63,695 bases of DNA. Source: Aeromonas schubertii. Lineage in GTDB: Bacteria > Pseudomonadota > Gammaproteobacteria > Enterobacterales > Aeromonadaceae. The notes beneath the pieces are model-generated. The model saw only the letters and a list, made by a program, of their open reading frames with translations. It did not search any database and had not been told where the DNA came from. The stretch lies in NCBI RefSeq assembly GCF_000820105.1, contig NZ_CDDB01000087.1, positions 1 to 63,695 on the forward strand, read 5' to 3'. Positions 54,538 to 63,429 of the stretch are shown here, one piece after another. A program made the translations under genes and the position numbers. Position 1 is the stretch's first letter. Each line of letters begins with the position of its first letter.

Positions 54538-56193
54538 TCAGTGGGAGGCGGCCTTGGCGGCGCCGATACCGGTCTGGGAGCGCACAAATTGCGGGAAGAA
54601 CTTGGCGTGCTCCTCGGCGGCATTGCTCGACTTGTCGGTGACCGAGAAGAACCAGATCCCGGCGAAGGCGATGGCCATGGAGAACAGCGCCGGATACTCG
54701 TAGGGGAAGATAGCTTGGGCGTGGCCCAACACCTTCACCCACACAGTTGGGCCCAGCACCATCAGGGTGACGGCGGAGCCCAGCCCCAGCCAGCCGCCGT
54801 AGACGGCACCGCGGGTGGTCAGGCGTGACCAGAACATGGAGAGGAACAGCACCGGGAAGTTGCAGCTGGCGGCGATGGAGAAGGCCAGCCCCACCATGAA
54901 GGCGATGTTCTGCTTCTCAAACAGGATGCCCAGACCTATGGCGACCAGACCCAGGACGAGCGTGGTCATCTTGGAGATGCGCAGCTCATCTTGCTCGTTG
55001 GCCTTGCCCTTCATCAAGACGCTGGCATAGAGGTCGTGGGAGACGGCGGAGGCACCGGCCAGGGTCAGACCGGCCACCACGGCGAGGATGGTGGCGAAGG
55101 CGACGGCAGAGATAAAGCCGAGGAACAGGCTGCCCCCCACCGCATCGGCCAGGTGGACTGCGGCCATGTTATTGCCGCCTATCAGGGCACCGGCCGCATC
55201 CTTGAAGGCCGGGTTGGTGCTCACCAGCAGGATGGCGCCAAAGCCGATGATAAAGGTGAGGATGTAGAAGTAGCCAATGAAGCCGGTGGCGTAGAAGACC
55301 GACTTGCGGGCCTCTTTGGCATCACCCACGGTGAAAAAGCGCATCAGGATATGGGGCAGGCCGGCGGTACCGAACATCAGGGCAAGGCCGAGGGAGATGG
55401 CACTGATGGGGTCGGAGACCAGACCGCCCGGGCTCATGATGGCGGTACCGTTGGCATGCACCTTGACCGCCTCGGAAAACAGGGCGCTGACGTCATAGTT
55501 GACCGACTTCATCACCATCAGAGCCATGAAGCTGGCGCCGGAGAGGAGCAGCACCGCCTTGATGATCTGCACCCAGGTGGTGGCCAGCATGCCGCCAAAC
55601 AGCACGTAGAGCACCATCAGGATGCCGACCAGCACCACGGCCACATGGTAGCTCAGGCCAAACAGGAGCTCGATAAGCTTGCCGGCGCCGACCATTTGGG
55701 CGATGAGGTAGAGGGCCACCACCACCAGAGAGCCGCTGGCGGAGAGGGTGCGCACCTCGGTCTGTTTGAGGCGGTAGGAGGCGACGTCGGCGAAGGTGTA
55801 CTTGCCGAGGTTGCGCAGCCGCTCTGCAATCAGGAACAGGATGATGGGCCAGCCGACCAGAAAGCCGATGGAGTAGATGAGGCCGTCATAGCCCGAGGTG
55901 TAGACCAGGGCCGAGATGCCGAGGAAGGAGGCGGCGGACATATAGTCGCCGGCGATGGCCAGGCCATTTTGAAAGCCGGTGATGCGCCCGCCGGCGGCGT
56001 AATAGTCGGCGGCGGAGCGGTTACGCTTGGCGGCCCACCAGGTAATCATCAGGGTACCGGCCACGAAGGCGAGGAACATGACGATGGCAGCCAGATTGAG
56101 GGGTTGGCGCTGAACCTCTCCCTCGATGGCGCCGGCGGCGAACAGGGTGGGGGAGGCCAGCAGGCCCGCCAGCAGGATCAGGTGACGCTTCAT
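54538..56193 (-). CDS. actP: Cation/acetate symporter ActP
   Basis: 551 aa sodium:solute symporter, ~13 membrane segments after a signal-like N-terminus ('[19 protein letters not shown]'). ActP signatures: '[32 protein letters not shown]', '[29 protein letters not shown]', '[29 protein letters not shown]'. Imports acetate (and glycolate). It overlaps yjcH by 4 nt. No acs gene is in the window; instead an exonuclease/DUF294 pair lies upstream. Confidence 0.95.
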   Translation of the reverse strand: MKRHLILLAGLLASPTLFAAGAIEGEVQRQPLNLAAIVMFLAFVAGTLMITWWAAKRNRSAADYYAAGGRITGFQNGLAIAGDYMSAASFLGISALVYTSGYDGLIYSIGFLVGWPIILFLIAERLRNLGKYTFADVASYRLKQTEVRTLSASGSLVVVALYLIAQMVGAGKLIELLFGLSYHVAVVLVGILMVLYVLFGGMLATTWVQIIKAVLLLSGASFMALMVMKSVNYDVSALFSEAVKVHANGTAIMSPGGLVSDPISAISLGLALMFGTAGLPHILMRFFTVGDAKEARKSVFYATGFIGYFYILTFIIGFGAILLVSTNPAFKDAAGALIGGNNMAAVHLADAVGGSLFLGFISAVAFATILAVVAGLTLAGASAVSHDLYASVLMKGKANEQDELRISKMTTLVLGLVAIGLGILFEKQNIAFMVGLAFSIAASCNFPVLFLSMFWSRLTTRGAVYGGWLGLGSAVTLMVLGPTVWVKVLGHAQAIFPYEYPALFSMAIAFAGIWFFSVTDKSSNAAEEHAKFFPQFVRSQTGIGAAKAASH

Positions 56194-56501
56194 TGCTGTG
56201 CTCCCTTGAGAACTTTCTGGTTCAACTCGTCGAACTCGCCGTTGGCCTTCACCACATAGATGCCGGTCAGCACAAAGGCCGACAGGATGAGGCCGATCCC
56301 GACCGGGATGCCGCGAGTGATGGTCGAGCCTGCCGAGAGGGGAGTGCCCAGCCAGGAGGGGGCGAAGGCGATAAGCAGAATGAAGGCCAGATAGAGGCCG
56401 AGCATGATGGCAGAGAGCAGCCAGGCGAAGCGCTGGCGGCGGCTCACCAGGAGCTTGAAGTGCGGATCCTGCTGGATGCGCTGGTAGAGTTGTTCATCCA
56501 T
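56190..56501 (-). CDS. yjcH: DUF485 membrane protein YjcH
   Basis: 103 aa with two membrane segments: '[33 protein letters not shown]' and '[29 protein letters not shown]', nearly the same as E. coli YjcH. Start 56501 ('[15 protein letters not shown]') is aligned with YjcH; an in-frame ATG at 56516 is possible. The stop overlaps the actP start (ATGA), so the pair is translationally coupled. Confidence 0.93.
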   Translation of the reverse strand: MDEQLYQRIQQDPHFKLLVSRRQRFAWLLSAIMLGLYLAFILLIAFAPSWLGTPLSAGSTITRGIPVGIGLILSAFVLTGIYVVKANGEFDELNQKVLKGAQQ

Positions 56502-56588
56502 TTCCCTGTTCTCCATATTGTCTGTGCACCAGTCCGGCGAACGCCGCACTTGTTATCAGAATGTGAATTCAACGGGCTGTTCCCACAA

Positions 56589-57215
56589 TTAGACTTTGGG
56601 ATAATCCGGGGCGGGGCCGAGGCGCAGGCGCAGGAAGAGCAGGGCGGCGGTGAGGGCATCATTGAGGGCGTCATGGGCCTCGAGGCGTGGCAGGTCGAGG
56701 TGTCGACAGAGCGTCGACAGGCGCAGGTCCAGGTGGCTGCCAGGCAGGTGGCGGCTGACCGCATCGTAGTAGAGTCGGCTCACCTCTATGGTCTGGTGGG
56801 GCAGCGTCAGGCCCCAGAGCCGGTGACAGTGACGTGAGAGGATACGAAAGTCGTAGTCGATGTGATAGCCCACCAGGGGGGAGGAGCCGATAAAGGCGAG
56901 CAGCCGGCCCAGTGCCTCTTCGAGCGGGAGGCCATCGACCAGATCCTGATGGCGCAGGCCGTGGATCACGATGGAGCTCCCGTCCAGGCTGGTCGGGGGA
57001 CGAATCTTCAGCGAGAGCGCCTCGCCCAGCAGCAGACGATCGCGCCGGATACGCACCGCACCTATGGCCACTATCTCGGCCTTGGTCGGATCCAGGCTGG
57101 TGGTCTCCAGATCCAGCGCCACCCACTCCTCGACAGGAGGCGGCTCAAACAGGGGGGCGAAGGGCCCTCCTGTAAAGGTGCGTCCCAACCAGCGGCGGCG
57201 AAGGCTCATCAACAT
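56589..57215 (-). CDS. DEDDh 3'-5' exonuclease (PolC/DnaQ-like)
   Basis: 208 aa with the four acidic residues and histidine of the DnaQ fold: Exo I 'WVALDLETTSLDP', Exo II 'GYHIDYDFRILSRH', Exo III 'EAHDALNDALTAALLF'. Probably a stand-alone exonuclease for DNA or RNA rather than the replicative proofreading subunit. ATG 57215 overlaps the stop of the DUF294 gene (TGATG). In Vibrio and Shewanella the same gene lies between the DUF294/CBS gene and yjcH-actP, so this is a conserved block. Confidence 0.85.
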   Translation of the reverse strand: MLMSLRRRWLGRTFTGGPFAPLFEPPPVEEWVALDLETTSLDPTKAEIVAIGAVRIRRDRLLLGEALSLKIRPPTSLDGSSIVIHGLRHQDLVDGLPLEEALGRLLAFIGSSPLVGYHIDYDFRILSRHCHRLWGLTLPHQTIEVSRLYYDAVSRHLPGSHLDLRLSTLCRHLDLPRLEAHDALNDALTAALLFLRLRLGPAPDYPKV

Positions 57216-59014
57216 CACTGGCGCACCCGAAAGTGCAGGGCGAGCCACTGCTGAAACTTCTTGACCAGGTGCAGGCTGTGGCGCAGCAGATCCCGCTCGG
57301 CACTGGTGAGGCTCTCCACCGTCACTCTGCTCTCCCCCCGCTCGAGCTGGCTGCGCAGGCGCAGTCTCATGAGGAGGCGAAAGGCCTCACCCAGATTGCT
57401 CCCATATTCCCGGCTCAGGCGGCCGGAATCGATCAGTGCCTCTATTCGCTCGAGGGTCGAGGTCGCTGCGATCCCGGCCTCCAGGGCCAGCAGGCGGCAA
57501 CCGTGGACCAGGGCGAAGAGGCCACCTCGCTTGATATCGAGCCCCTCTGGTTCGCGCTCGAGGCGGCCAAACAGGGTGAGCGGCGTATGGAAAGCCACGG
57601 CGGCGCGGGCCATCTCGGCGAGGATGTCGGTGCGCTCGGCAAGCGACTCACGCAGGTAGGTGGCGATGGGAGGCAGGAGTGCCGGGTTACCGGCCACCGG
57701 GTGGGCATCGGCCAGGGTCGAGAGCCAGAGCAGATCCCGTTCATCGGCGCGGATCAGGGCGTGGTCGATGGCCTGCTGCCACTGATGTGGCGTCTTGACC
57801 CAGTCGGGGTTGGTGACCATCACATGACCCGGGCAGAGGGGGTAGCCCAGTTTCACCAGCAAGGCATTGAAGCGGGCCAGATCGGCCTCGCGATCCGGCC
57901 ACGCCAGTGCTTCGGTGAGGATCAGTGCGTTGTCCTGATCGGTTTTTTGCACCTGCTCACCGCGCCCCTCGGATCCCAGCGCCAGCAAACAGAGGTGAGG
58001 GTGCAGGTGGGCAGGCAGGGTCAGCTCGAAGGCCTTGGCGATAAGCTGCTCGTTGACCGCCGACATCAGACGTAGCAGGAAGGCGGTGTGAATGCCTTGG
58101 GCAAACAGGTTGGCGGCCAGGCGACCCTGCTCGCGGGCCACCTCCTCCAACGCCTGTTCACTGCCGGCGCGGTGGATGCGCAGGGTCAGCACATGGGAGT
58201 GGGTCGAGAAGAGGCCGAGCACCCGGCTCAGGTGGAGGGTACCGAGGATCGTTTCTCCCCGGGTGATCACCACCCGTTTGACCCGCAGCCGGGTCATCTG
58301 GATCAGTGCATCGAAGAGGTAATCCCCCTCCGACAGGGCGACCAAAGGCATGGGGAGCGGCGGCAGACGACCCAGCGGGCTCTCCGGGGTGAGATCCTGC
58401 AGGACCAGGGCGTGGAGCAGGGTTGTGCGGGTGGCCAGCTGCCAGGGGGCTTGCCCGTCTCGCCACAGCAGGCAGTCACTGCCAGCCTCGGCCATGGCTC
58501 GGGTTGCCTCGGCCAGGGTACGAGAAGGGGTGAGGATGAGAGGAGACTGCAACTGATCGGCGCTGATACGGGTGAGCAGAAACTCGGAGAGATTCTGCTG
58601 ACCTGGCTCGGCGTGGCGCTCGAGCCCTTGCTGGCGCTCGAGGAGAGAGCCACGAAAATAGCGCTCGAAGTGGCGGCTCTCCTCACACAGGGTGAGGAAG
58701 AGAGGGCGGGGAATGAGCAGGCAGAGGCACTCCTCCAGGGCGGTGAAGCGATGACGCACCCGCCCGTCAAATTGGGCGCGGATGTCGAACGCGTCGTCCG
58801 CCCCATAGTCGGTGAAGTGGGTATGGCCATCCGGGCTGCGCTCCTCGACGCTCCCCTTGACGATGACCAAGACGCCCTCGGGTTCGCTGTCGGGTTCCAG
58901 AAGCACCTGATGGGCCCGCACATAGATGAGTTGCAAGGCCGCTTGCAGGCGCCCTTGTTGTGCACTGGAGAGCCTGTCGAAAGGGGGGCGGCTCAAGTGA
59001 AATAGCTGGCTCAT
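57215..59014 (-). CDS. cNMP-binding/CBS/DUF294 nucleotidyltransferase-like protein
   Basis: 599 aa. Order: N-terminal cyclic-nucleotide-binding-like domain (~15-130, 'VLVIVKGSVEERSPDGHTHFTDYG'), two CBS domains (~150-280, 'TLAEATRAMAEAGSDCLLW', 'LFDALIQMTRLRVKRVVIT'), a DUF294 nucleotidyltransferase core with 'LALGSEGRGEQVQKTDQDNA' (GS..D.D pattern), and a DUF294 C-terminal helical domain. Likely a sensor that binds adenine nucleotides. ATG 59014 has AAGGAG 6 nt upstream; an in-frame start further out is not supported. First gene of the block leading to actP. Confidence 0.9.
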   Translation of the reverse strand: MSQLFHLSRPPFDRLSSAQQGRLQAALQLIYVRAHQVLLEPDSEPEGVLVIVKGSVEERSPDGHTHFTDYGADDAFDIRAQFDGRVRHRFTALEECLCLLIPRPLFLTLCEESRHFERYFRGSLLERQQGLERHAEPGQQNLSEFLLTRISADQLQSPLILTPSRTLAEATRAMAEAGSDCLLWRDGQAPWQLATRTTLLHALVLQDLTPESPLGRLPPLPMPLVALSEGDYLFDALIQMTRLRVKRVVITRGETILGTLHLSRVLGLFSTHSHVLTLRIHRAGSEQALEEVAREQGRLAANLFAQGIHTAFLLRLMSAVNEQLIAKAFELTLPAHLHPHLCLLALGSEGRGEQVQKTDQDNALILTEALAWPDREADLARFNALLVKLGYPLCPGHVMVTNPDWVKTPHQWQQAIDHALIRADERDLLWLSTLADAHPVAGNPALLPPIATYLRESLAERTDILAEMARAAVAFHTPLTLFGRLEREPEGLDIKRGGLFALVHGCRLLALEAGIAATSTLERIEALIDSGRLSREYGSNLGEAFRLLMRLRLRSQLERGESRVTVESLTSAERDLLRHSLHLVKKFQQWLALHFRVRQ

Positions 59015-59155
59015 GCCGGCTCCTTTTGGGGATGAGCGCTCAGTGTGGCAGGGGGCCGGCGGGGTGGCCACTGGACTTTGGTCGAGATCTGTTCAAGGTC
59101 TTCACAAGAGATTAACATGTGGTCTGACCTGTCTGGAGCAAACAAGGAGGGTGTG

Positions 59156-59962
59156 ATGGCCAGCGAGCGGGTAAGGTGCCGTATCGAGGAGGGGGTAGCC
59201 CGGGTGACCTTGAGTCGTCCTGACAAGCTTAACGCCCTCGACCGGCCCATGTTTGACGCGATCGCCACCGTGCTGGCGCGTCTACGGGAGGAGAAGGGGC
59301 TGCGCGCCGTCATCCTGGAGGGGGAGGGGCGGGCCTTTTGTGCCGGACTCGATGTGAAGTCCATGCTCAAGAGCCCACTGGCGGCGGTCGAGATCCTCAA
59401 GCGGGAGGCCGATGCGGCGACCAACCTGGCCCAGGAGGTAGCCTATGGCTGGCGAGCCTTGCCGGTGCCGGTCATCGCGGTGACGCGTGGCGTCTGCTTT
59501 GGTGGCGGGTTGCAGATTGCCCTCGGCGCCGATTTTCGTTTCACCGCTCCAGAGTGCCGCTTCTCGGTGATGGAGATAAAGTGGGGCATCATTCCCGACA
59601 TGAGTGGTGCCGCTACCCTGCGCACTCTGGTCGGAGTCGATCGCGCCATGGAGTTGGCGATGACGGGCCGTGAGTTTCTGGCGCCCGAGGCGAGTGAACT
59701 GGGGTTGGTGAGTCGGGTATGCGAGGATCCGGGGGCAGAGGCCGAGGCGTTTGTCCGCACCTTGCTTGCCAAGTCGCCCGATGCGCTGGCCGGGATCAAG
59801 CAGCTCTATCACAAGGCCTGGGCCCTGTCGGATGCCGAGGTGATGCAGGAGGAGACCCGGCTGCAAAAGCAGATCCTGGGGCGTCCCAATCAGTGGAAGG
59901 CGACGCTGGGATCGCTCTTTGGCCTGCGCCTGCCCTTTGGCCCCAACCGCTTGAAGGGGTGA
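59156..59962 (+). CDS. Crotonase-family protein (enoyl-CoA hydratase/isomerase)
   Basis: 268 aa. Crotonase fold with oxyanion-hole motifs 'GRAFCAGLDVKSML' and 'GVCFGGGLQIALGADFRF', then 'FSVMEIKWGIIPDMSGAATL'. The acidic residue in the second motif region ('MEIKWG') supports a hydratase or isomerase on an acyl-CoA; the precise substrate is unknown. AAGGAGG right before ATG 59156 decides the start, although the frame continues ~110 bp upstream. Divergent from the DUF294 gene; ends at a bidirectional terminator. Confidence 0.9.
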   Translation: MASERVRCRIEEGVARVTLSRPDKLNALDRPMFDAIATVLARLREEKGLRAVILEGEGRAFCAGLDVKSMLKSPLAAVEILKREADAATNLAQEVAYGWRALPVPVIAVTRGVCFGGGLQIALGADFRFTAPECRFSVMEIKWGIIPDMSGAATLRTLVGVDRAMELAMTGREFLAPEASELGLVSRVCEDPGAEAEAFVRTLLAKSPDALAGIKQLYHKAWALSDAEVMQEETRLQKQILGRPNQWKATLGSLFGLRLPFGPNRLKG

Positions 59963-59974
59963 AAAAAAACCATA

Positions 59975-60002
59975 AAAAATGGCAGCCGAGGCTGCCATTT
60001 TT
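59975..60002. terminator. Bidirectional terminator, crotonase/AGCS symporter
   Basis: AAAAATGGCAGC-CGAG-GCTGCCATTTTT: 12-bp stem with A and T runs between convergent genes. Confidence 0.93.
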
Positions 60003-60016
60003 CATCTTGACGCCAC

Positions 60017-61510
60017 TTAGGCCGAGCGTTGATCCGGCTCGAACTCGTGGCCCTGTTTCTCGCGCATCAGATTGATCTCGGCGCGGTTGTCGATCCAGTA
60101 GTCGGCATTCTTGATCCCGAGTTTTTCCGGATGGAAGACAGGGTCTACCCCTTGAGCTTGCTGGGCTTCGTAGTCGCGCAGGGCAACCAGCGCCGGCTTT
60201 TGCAGCAGCAGGATGGCACCGATGTTGAGCCAGGCCATCAGGCCCACCCCGATATCCCCCATGCCCCAGGCCAGATCGGCGGTCTTGACCGTGCCATACA
60301 CGGTCGCCCCCATCAGCGCCAGCTTGAGCACCGTCTTGAGCCCAGGCACCTTGATGCTGCGGGTCAGGTAGGCGATGTTGGTCTCGGCGATGTAGTAGTA
60401 GGCGACGATGGTGGTGAAGGCGAAGAAGAAGAGGGCCAGCGCCACGAAGTAGCTGCCAAAGCCGGGCATCATGGTCTCCATGGCGGTCTGCACATAGCCT
60501 GGGCCTGCCGCCACACCGGCGATACCGGTGAAGAGGGCGGCACCCTCCGGACCCTGCACGTTGTACAGGCCGGTGATGAGCAGCATGAAGCCGGTAGCAG
60601 AGCAGACAAACAAGGTGTCGATGTAGACCGAGAAGGCCTGCACCAGACCCTGTTTGGCCGGGTGGCTCACCGCCGCGGCAGAGGAGGCGTGAGGGCCGGT
60701 CCCCTGAGCGGCTTCGTTGGAGTAGACGCCACGCTTGACCCCCCACATGACTGCCAGACCCAGAATGGCGCCGAAGCCGGCATCGAGGCCAAAGGCACTC
60801 TTCCAGATGAGCAGGATCACGCCCGGCAGGGCCGTGATGTTGAGGGCGATGATGACACAGGCGACGATGATGTAGGCGAGTGCCATGAAAGGAACCACCA
60901 TGCCGGCGAAGTTGGCGATGCGCTTGACCCCGCCGAAGATGATGAAGCCGAGCAGCAGGGCCAGGATGGCGGCCGTGACGTTGGGGCTGATGTCAAAGGC
61001 GGTCTGCAGACCGGCACCGATGGAGTTGGCCTGCACTCCCGGCAGCAGCACGCCGCAGGCGAAGACGGTGGCAATGGCAAAGGTCCAGGCGTACCACTTC
61101 ATGCCGAGGCCCTTCTCGATGTAGAAGGCGGGGCCGCCGCGATACTCGCCGTCGAGCTTCTCTTTGTAGATCTGACCCAGGGTGGATTCGACGAAGGCCG
61201 AGCTGGCACCGAGGAAGGCGACCATCCACATCCAAAACAGGGCGCCGGGACCACCGAAGGTGATGGCGGTGGCCACCCCGGCGATGTTACCGGTACCGAC
61301 ACGGCCGGCCAGGGTCATGGAGAGGGCCTGGAAGGAGGAGACTCCCGCCTCGTTGCCCTTGCCCTGGAACATCAACTTGATCATTTCGCGCAGATGGCGC
61401 AGTTGCAGGAAACGGGTGCGCAGGGAGAAGTAGAGGCCTACTCCCAGGCAGAGATAGACGAGCGCGGGGCTCCAGATAATGCCATTGATGGTATTGACCA
61501 ATTCACTCAT
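60017..61510 (-). CDS. Alanine/glycine:cation symporter (AGCS family)
   Basis: 497 aa polytopic inner-membrane protein importing alanine or glycine with Na+. AGCS signature 'ALSMTLAGRVGTGNIAGVATAITFGGPGALFWMW' (~65-100) and 'LGLAVMWGVKRGVYSNEAAQGTGPHAS'. The ATG at 61510 has AGGAG 9 nt upstream; the TTG two codons earlier is too close to it. The C-terminal tail is long and charged ('NADYWIDNRAEINLMREKQGHEFEPD'). Confidence 0.93.
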   Translation of the reverse strand: MSELVNTINGIIWSPALVYLCLGVGLYFSLRTRFLQLRHLREMIKLMFQGKGNEAGVSSFQALSMTLAGRVGTGNIAGVATAITFGGPGALFWMWMVAFLGASSAFVESTLGQIYKEKLDGEYRGGPAFYIEKGLGMKWYAWTFAIATVFACGVLLPGVQANSIGAGLQTAFDISPNVTAAILALLLGFIIFGGVKRIANFAGMVVPFMALAYIIVACVIIALNITALPGVILLIWKSAFGLDAGFGAILGLAVMWGVKRGVYSNEAAQGTGPHASSAAAVSHPAKQGLVQAFSVYIDTLFVCSATGFMLLITGLYNVQGPEGAALFTGIAGVAAGPGYVQTAMETMMPGFGSYFVALALFFFAFTTIVAYYYIAETNIAYLTRSIKVPGLKTVLKLALMGATVYGTVKTADLAWGMGDIGVGLMAWLNIGAILLLQKPALVALRDYEAQQAQGVDPVFHPEKLGIKNADYWIDNRAEINLMREKQGHEFEPDQRSA

Positions 61511-61516
61511 GTACAA

Positions 61517-61791
61517 CGACTCCTTTTGTTGTATTGGGTATCAGCTTGTGACCGAATAAACGGGATCCGGTATCATTCCTTGCGAGTTGTTAAGGGCTCA
61601 GCCGAACGATCTGCGATGAAATGGCAAATTGGTCTCATAAAACACCAAAACAGAGCGCAGTTACTGACTGGACAGGAATAACATAACGATTCGCTGTGAA
61701 CCTTCAAAGAGGAATTTTCTGAAATGTTGCCAATGTGTGAACTTTGCTCATGTTTTGAACACGCATGGGCAGCAAGGTTGAGGGGTAAGGA
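61517..61791. other. AT-rich divergent region, AGCS symporter/GNAT gene
   Basis: 275 bp without a credible gene. It must hold both promoters. I see no clear operator; TGTGA near 61735 lacks a matching half-site. Confidence 0.4.
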
Positions 61792-62235
61792 GTGACGACG
61801 CAGTACAACAGCGTGGTGCGTGAAGCCTGTCCGGACGATGGAGTGCGACTGGCCACGCTCTTCGCTGCCCTGGGATATCCCCAAGCGGGGCGGAATATGT
61901 CGGCGGCCCTCACGGCTCACAGTCCGGAGCGGGTGGTATTGGTCCACGACAGGGGAGAGGGGATCGACGGCGTGCTGGTATTGCACCTGTTTACCCCTTT
62001 GCATGTGGCCACATCATGGGGGCTGATCTCGGCCCTGGTGGTGGACGAGTCGGTGCGCGGGGCCGGTATTGGCGCAGCCTTGCTGGCGGTAGCCGAGGCC
62101 ATCTGCCAGGCGCGGGGCGTCACCCAGGTCGAGCTCTCGAGCAGCATGCACCGCCTCGATGCCCACCGTTTCTATGAGCGGGCAGGGTATGAGGAGCGGC
62201 GCAAGCGGCTGGTCAAATGGTTGGGGGACGCCTGA
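61792..62235 (+). CDS. GNAT-family N-acetyltransferase
   Basis: 147 aa from GTG with AGGGG ~6 nt upstream. Acetyl-CoA binding motif A 'ISALVVDESVRGAGIGAALLAVAEAI' (RxxGxG) and motif B 'HRFYERAGYEERRKRLVKWL' are clear. Substrate unknown. The stop overlaps the mtfA start (TGATG), so the two are translationally coupled. Confidence 0.88.
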   Translation: MTTQYNSVVREACPDDGVRLATLFAALGYPQAGRNMSAALTAHSPERVVLVHDRGEGIDGVLVLHLFTPLHVATSWGLISALVVDESVRGAGIGAALLAVAEAICQARGVTQVELSSSMHRLDAHRFYERAGYEERRKRLVKWLGDA

Positions 62236-63002
62236 TGGGGATGTTGACCCGGTTGAGGGCCCTGTTGGGCCAAGAGATTGCCCCGCCTCTGCCACTGGCG
62301 AAGGTGGCCAGCACGCTCCCGATCCTGGACGGGTTGGATGAGGAGGCGTTGGGGCGTCTCTTTGAGCTGGCCGCGACCCTGTTGCAGCGCAAGCGCCTGA
62401 CCCTCATCGGGGTTGAGCTCAGTGATGAGCAGACGGGGGCGTTGGCCTTGCAGGCGGCGCTCCCTATCCTGAACCTCTCTTTGGAGTGGTATCGCGGTTT
62501 TCACGAGATCATCGTGATCCCCGAACCGGTAGTGCGGCGTGAGACCATCGAGGACGAATATGGCCTGGTGAGCGAGGTGGAGGAGGAGCATGCGGGTGAG
62601 TCGTGGCAGCAGGGCCCCCTGGTGCTGGCCTGGAGTGAGCTCTGTCAGGATGGGGGCTGGGATGGCTACAACCTGGTGATCCATGAGCTTGCCCACAAGA
62701 TTGATATGCTGGGCGGTGACGCAGACGGCGTTCCTCCCATGCGTCCCGGCATGGTGATGGAGAGGTGGCGAGCCGACTTTCAGGCGGCGTTTGATGCCCT
62801 CAATGAGCAGCTCGATCGGGGAGAGGAGAGCGCCATCGATCCCTATGCCGCCACCCATCCGGCCGAATTTCTGGCGGTGAGCTGCGAACTCTTCTTCACC
62901 GATCCCAGGCTGTTGCACACCATCTATCCGGCCGTGTATGGCCAACTGGCCACCCTGTTTGCCCAGGACCCGCTGCTGCGGCAGCCCGCGGGATCGCAGT
63001 AA
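62235..63002 (+). CDS. mtfA: MtfA-family zinc metallopeptidase
   Basis: 255 aa (M90 family). Active-site signature 'LVIHELAHKIDMLGG' (HExxH, ~153-157) and 'HPAEFLAVSCELFFTDP' supplying the third zinc ligand; 'HEIIVIPEPVVRRETIEDEYGLVSE' is also typical. In E. coli MtfA binds the glucose repressor Mlc and relieves its repression of ptsG. ATG 62235 overlaps the preceding stop; a GTG 18 bp upstream is in frame. Confidence 0.93.
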   Translation: MGMLTRLRALLGQEIAPPLPLAKVASTLPILDGLDEEALGRLFELAATLLQRKRLTLIGVELSDEQTGALALQAALPILNLSLEWYRGFHEIIVIPEPVVRRETIEDEYGLVSEVEEEHAGESWQQGPLVLAWSELCQDGGWDGYNLVIHELAHKIDMLGGDADGVPPMRPGMVMERWRADFQAAFDALNEQLDRGEESAIDPYAATHPAEFLAVSCELFFTDPRLLHTIYPAVYGQLATLFAQDPLLRQPAGSQ

Positions 63003-63042
63003 CCCCTTCATGGGGCGGCGCCAAGTATGATGGACACAAACA

Positions 63043-63072
63043 AAAAAGCCCGATCATGTGATCGGGCTTTTT
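63043..63072 (+). terminator. Terminator after mtfA / tRNA-Asn
   Basis: AAAAAGCCCGATCA-TG-TGATCGGGCTTTTT: near-perfect 14-bp inverted repeat with runs on both sides; serves mtfA (plus) and tRNA-Asn (minus). Confidence 0.93.
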
Positions 63073-63083
63073 GGTATCGAATG

Positions 63084-63159
63084 TGGCTCCCCCGACAGGA
63101 CTTGAACCTGTGACATACGGATTAACAGTCCGCCGTTCTACCGACTGAACTACGGGGGA
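63084..63159 (-). tRNA. tRNA-Asn(GTT)
   Basis: 76 nt with encoded CCA. On the minus strand it begins TCCCCCGTAGTTCAGTCGG, has anticodon arm CGGACTGTTAATCCG with GTT, T-arm GGTTCAAGTCC, and acceptor end CGGGGGAGCCA pairing with TCCCCCG. It differs from E. coli tRNA-Asn mainly in compensating acceptor and T-stem pairs. Confidence 0.97.
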
Positions 63160-63161
63160 AT

Positions 63162-63181
63162 TGGCTCCTCCAACTGGACTT
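63162..63181 (-). repeat. Partial copy of a tRNA-Asn 3' end (possible attachment site)
   Basis: TGGCTCCTCCAACTGGACTT matches the 3' end of the intact tRNA-Asn (63084-63103) at 17 of 20 positions and then diverges. A truncated tRNA 3' end next to an intact tRNA is what a site-specific integration into a second tRNA-Asn copy would leave. Could also be decay of a tandem tRNA. Confidence 0.5.
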
Positions 63182-63391
63182 CATTCATTTATCAACGGAT
63201 TGGGATAACCGCCGAGCCGTCGCGTCCGTCAAGACTTTGTAGCCATCTGTCATCCCTCATGACCGGGTATCGCCCGGAGAGTTGTTTCTTGAGTGGGTGG
63301 ATATTGTTGCGCATATGATCTTTAGGGAACGTACCAAGAACTACTAGGTGATCCGGATAGGGACCTGAGCTGGAATGTCGTGAGTGCCATA

Positions 63392-63421
63392 AAGTAAAAA
63401 GCCCCAACCGATGGTTGGGGC
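63392..63421 (-). terminator. Terminator of the gene at the right edge
   Basis: GCCCCAACC-GAT-GGTTGGGGC, followed on the minus strand by TTTTTACTTT; 8 bp beyond the stop of the partial gene. Confidence 0.9.
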
Positions 63422-63429
63422 CCATGTTG

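Noticed and set aside
61730-61760. Possible CRP site upstream of the GNAT gene (TGTGA near 61735)
   Set aside because: The second half-site does not match TCACA.
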